Shown here piece after piece: positions 62,418 to 64,000 of a stretch of 64,000 nt of DNA. Numbering within the stretch: position 1 is the stretch's first letter; every line of letters begins with the position of its first letter. Source of the stretch: Ilumatobacteraceae bacterium (GTDB taxonomy: Bacteria > Actinomycetota > Acidimicrobiia > Acidimicrobiales > Ilumatobacteraceae); assembly GCA_025463305.1 (NCBI GenBank), contig JAOBWK010000012.1, positions 15,288 through 79,287 of the forward strand, in the 5' to 3' direction. The notes beneath the pieces were generated by a model. It saw only the letters and a program-made list of their open reading frames with translations. It made no database searches and had not been told where the DNA came from. Both the position numbers and the translations under genes were made by a program.

Positions 62418-63140
62418 ATGGGAACTCTTTCCGTGTCTGGACATCGAAGCAAACAGATCTCGCCATCACAAGCTCACCGAGCAACGTGGCGGGCACGAAT
62501 GGGCATCGCGGTGATCATCGCCGGCTCGTGCCTGGGGGCTGTCGTCGCCCCCGTGGCCGCTGCGGCCGCGACGGCGCCGACGCACATGGCGACGTCGAGC
62601 CGAGTCCGGTTCGACGACCCGATGGCAGCGGTGGCTATCGCGGCGCTCACCGACCTCACGGCCTACACCCGCAGCGGGGATGGGTCGGTGCTGATCGCCT
62701 ACGTCGTCGAACGCGATCAGATCGCAACAGAGGTGGCCAACCGGCTGGGCATGGATCCCGTCGCGATGACCACCGCCTGGCAGAACGCCGACTTCGCCCA
62801 TCAGACAGCGCTCATGGCTGCGTTCACCCAGCTCGGGGTGCCGTATCACCGCAACTCCAGCAAGGCGGGCGAGGGGTTCGATTGCTCCGGCCTGACCACC
62901 TACGCATGGGGCATCGCCGGCACCACGCTCGTTCGCCAGTCCGGCTCGCAGATCCGCAACGCCGCCGCCCGCACCGCTGAAACCGCCATGGCCGGCGACC
63001 TCGTTTACTACCCGGGCCACGTCATGCTGTGGCTGGGGATCGACAACGCGATCGTGCACGCGCCGTACACCGGCCGCAACGTCGAGGTCGACACCGTCGG
63101 CAAGCACCGCAGCCTGCGCTATGGCAACCCGATCGGCTGA
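62418..63140 (+). CDS. Secreted NlpC/P60 cell-wall peptidase
   Basis: This 240-residue protein has a signal peptide (MGIAVIIAGSCLGAVVAPVAAAA), an N-terminal helical region to about residue 125, and a C-terminal NlpC/P60 domain. The catalytic Cys is C156 in FDCSGLTTYAW, and the His is H201 in GHVMLWLG, followed by HAPYTG. It cleaves peptidoglycan stem peptides outside the membrane. I chose the ATG with AAGGGA upstream; an earlier start (62253) would hide the signal. The gene lies between two molybdenum-related genes on the opposite strand. Confidence 0.9.
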   Translation: MGTLSVSGHRSKQISPSQAHRATWRARMGIAVIIAGSCLGAVVAPVAAAAATAPTHMATSSRVRFDDPMAAVAIAALTDLTAYTRSGDGSVLIAYVVERDQIATEVANRLGMDPVAMTTAWQNADFAHQTALMAAFTQLGVPYHRNSSKAGEGFDCSGLTTYAWGIAGTTLVRQSGSQIRNAAARTAETAMAGDLVYYPGHVMLWLGIDNAIVHAPYTGRNVEVDTVGKHRSLRYGNPIG

Positions 63141-63163
63141 TCAACCGATCGGCTGACCGGCCG

Positions 63164-64000
63164 TCAGCTGTGGATCGCGCCCGCGCCGTCGCGCAGTGAC
63201 GGAGACTGGCGCCCGGTACGGCGCGAGATGATCTCGGCACAGATCGAGATCGCCGTCTCTTCCGGCGTGCGCGCACCGATGTCGAGCCCGATCGGTGACA
63301 TCAGCCGCTCGATCTGGTCGGGCTCGGTGAGACCCGCCTCGGCGAGCCTCTCCATCCGCTTGTCGTGGGTCTTGCGACTGCCCATCACGCCGATGTAGCC
63401 GACGCTCGTACCGATCGCGCCCATCACCGCGGGTACGTCGAACTTCGAATCGTGGGTGAGCACGCACACCGCGTCCCGTGGCCCCAGCGATTCACCTCGC
63501 TCACTGAACAGCCGACCCGGCCAGGACACCAGGACCTCGTCGGCCATCGGGAACCGCCGCTTGGTGGCGAAGACCTCGCGTGCGTCGCACACGGTCACTC
63601 GGTAGCCGAGCATCTTGGCCACCTTGGCGAGCGCGGCCGTGAAGTCGACGGCGCCGAAGATCCACATCTGTGGGGGCGGGGCGAAGCTCTCCACGAAGAC
63701 CGCGACGGTGTCGGTGTCGATGAGATCCTCCGGCGTCGTCTCGCCACGTGGTCCGTAGTGGCGGACGCCAGTGGTGGCCGCCTCCAGTTCGGCCAGCGCG
63801 TCGCGGCCGACGATGCGGTCGAGCTCGTCGTCCCCGAGCGTGCCCAGCGCTGGCTGGCCGGGGCGGATCAACAGCTTGGCGCCGACGTTCGGGCCGTCGA
63901 CGACGGTGACGAGACCGACCGGCTCGTTGCTGCGGATCCGGTCGCGGAGCGTTTCGTACAGGGACGTCCCGACGCTGCCGTCACCAGTCGAGAGGTTCGA
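63164..64000 (-). CDS. XdhC-family Mo-cofactor maturation protein (5' truncated)
   Basis: The frame runs off the right edge, so the N-terminus is missing; 278 codons are visible. LRDRIRSNEPVGLVTVVDG and KLLIRPGQPALGTL are the end of the XdhC/CoxI N-domain, then FAPPPQMWIFGAVDFTAALAKVAKML, VCDAREVFATKRRFP and GYIGVMGSRKTHDKR form the Rossmann-like C-domain, ending PIGLDIGARTPEETAISICAEII. XdhC binds and protects the molybdenum cofactor and delivers it to xanthine dehydrogenase or CO dehydrogenase. The internal TTG at 63871 is not the start. Confidence 0.92.
   Translation of the reverse strand, partial: SNLSTGDGSVGTSLYETLRDRIRSNEPVGLVTVVDGPNVGAKLLIRPGQPALGTLGDDELDRIVGRDALAELEAATTGVRHYGPRGETTPEDLIDTDTVAVFVESFAPPPQMWIFGAVDFTAALAKVAKMLGYRVTVCDAREVFATKRRFPMADEVLVSWPGRLFSERGESLGPRDAVCVLTHDSKFDVPAVMGAIGTSVGYIGVMGSRKTHDKRMERLAEAGLTEPDQIERLMSPIGLDIGARTPEETAISICAEIISRRTGRQSPSLRDGAGAIHS

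Overview
The window is GC-rich, densely packed actinobacterial DNA. Family content and gene order suggest an Acidimicrobiia-type organism (Ilumatobacter-like); that placement is inference from gene content, not from a marker gene. I see no prophage, IS element, CRISPR array, rRNA or integrase. No gap between called genes exceeds 300 bases. One tRNA, tRNA-Ala(CGC), is present. Many genes have a TANNNT hexamer 6-8 bases before the start codon, the layout of leaderless transcripts.

Layout. 1-325: 3' end of an unknown gene. 297-4593 (minus): a thiamine salvage operon, with a TPP riboswitch, thiamine pyrophosphokinase, and an ABC importer (binding lipoprotein, fused permease, ATPase). 4600-6443 (minus): EamA transporter and cation diffusion facilitator. 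6496-15494: metabolic genes including an SDR, NfuA, an N-acyl-D-amino-acid deacylase, an oxidoreductase, a phosphotransferase, an inositol-monophosphatase-type enzyme and Dxs. 15565-18978: two PAP2 membrane phosphatases around a GT-C-like glycosyltransferase. 19202-23357: thioesterase, the TldD/TldE protease pair, and a 2-oxoglutarate oxygenase. 23394-26830: membrane protein, two related small lipoproteins, an RmlD-like reductase and a PHP phosphoesterase.

26840-34948 resembles the galU-glp-glpR neighbourhood known from mycobacteria and corynebacteria: SAF protein, cysteine-less FmdB-like protein, GalU, DNA alkylation repair protein, glycolipid-binding protein, MoeA/Glp, MoaA, a secreted protein, MoaC and a GlpR/SepX-like divisome membrane protein. 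35004-39765 holds the tRNA, two similar secreted M23 peptidases, a PaiB-like protein and a YdeP-type molybdopterin oxidoreductase, a possible client of the Mo-cofactor genes.

39844-53706 carries aminopeptidase N and then a nucleoside salvage region: adenosine kinase, phosphohexomutase, uracil phosphoribosyltransferase, adenosine deaminase, a PhyH oxygenase, an orphan queF, and a PnrA/BMP-type nucleoside ABC importer. 53848-60768 contains an SGNH protein, an LPETG surface protein behind a foldable leader, fatty-acid enzymes, a NUDIX hydrolase, a small basic protein, a GNAT, and DUF501 next to what looks like only the C-terminal half of a Ppx/GppA phosphatase. 60782-64000 has CoxG, a MobA/MocA-like nucleotidyltransferase, an NlpC/P60 hydrolase and a 5'-truncated XdhC, which suggests a molybdenum hydroxylase locus just outside the window.

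No clearly new defence or mobile system was found. The best leads are the extended glp-glpR locus, the half-Ppx gene, the LPETG leader fold, the cysteine-less FmdB protein and several palindromic repeats.
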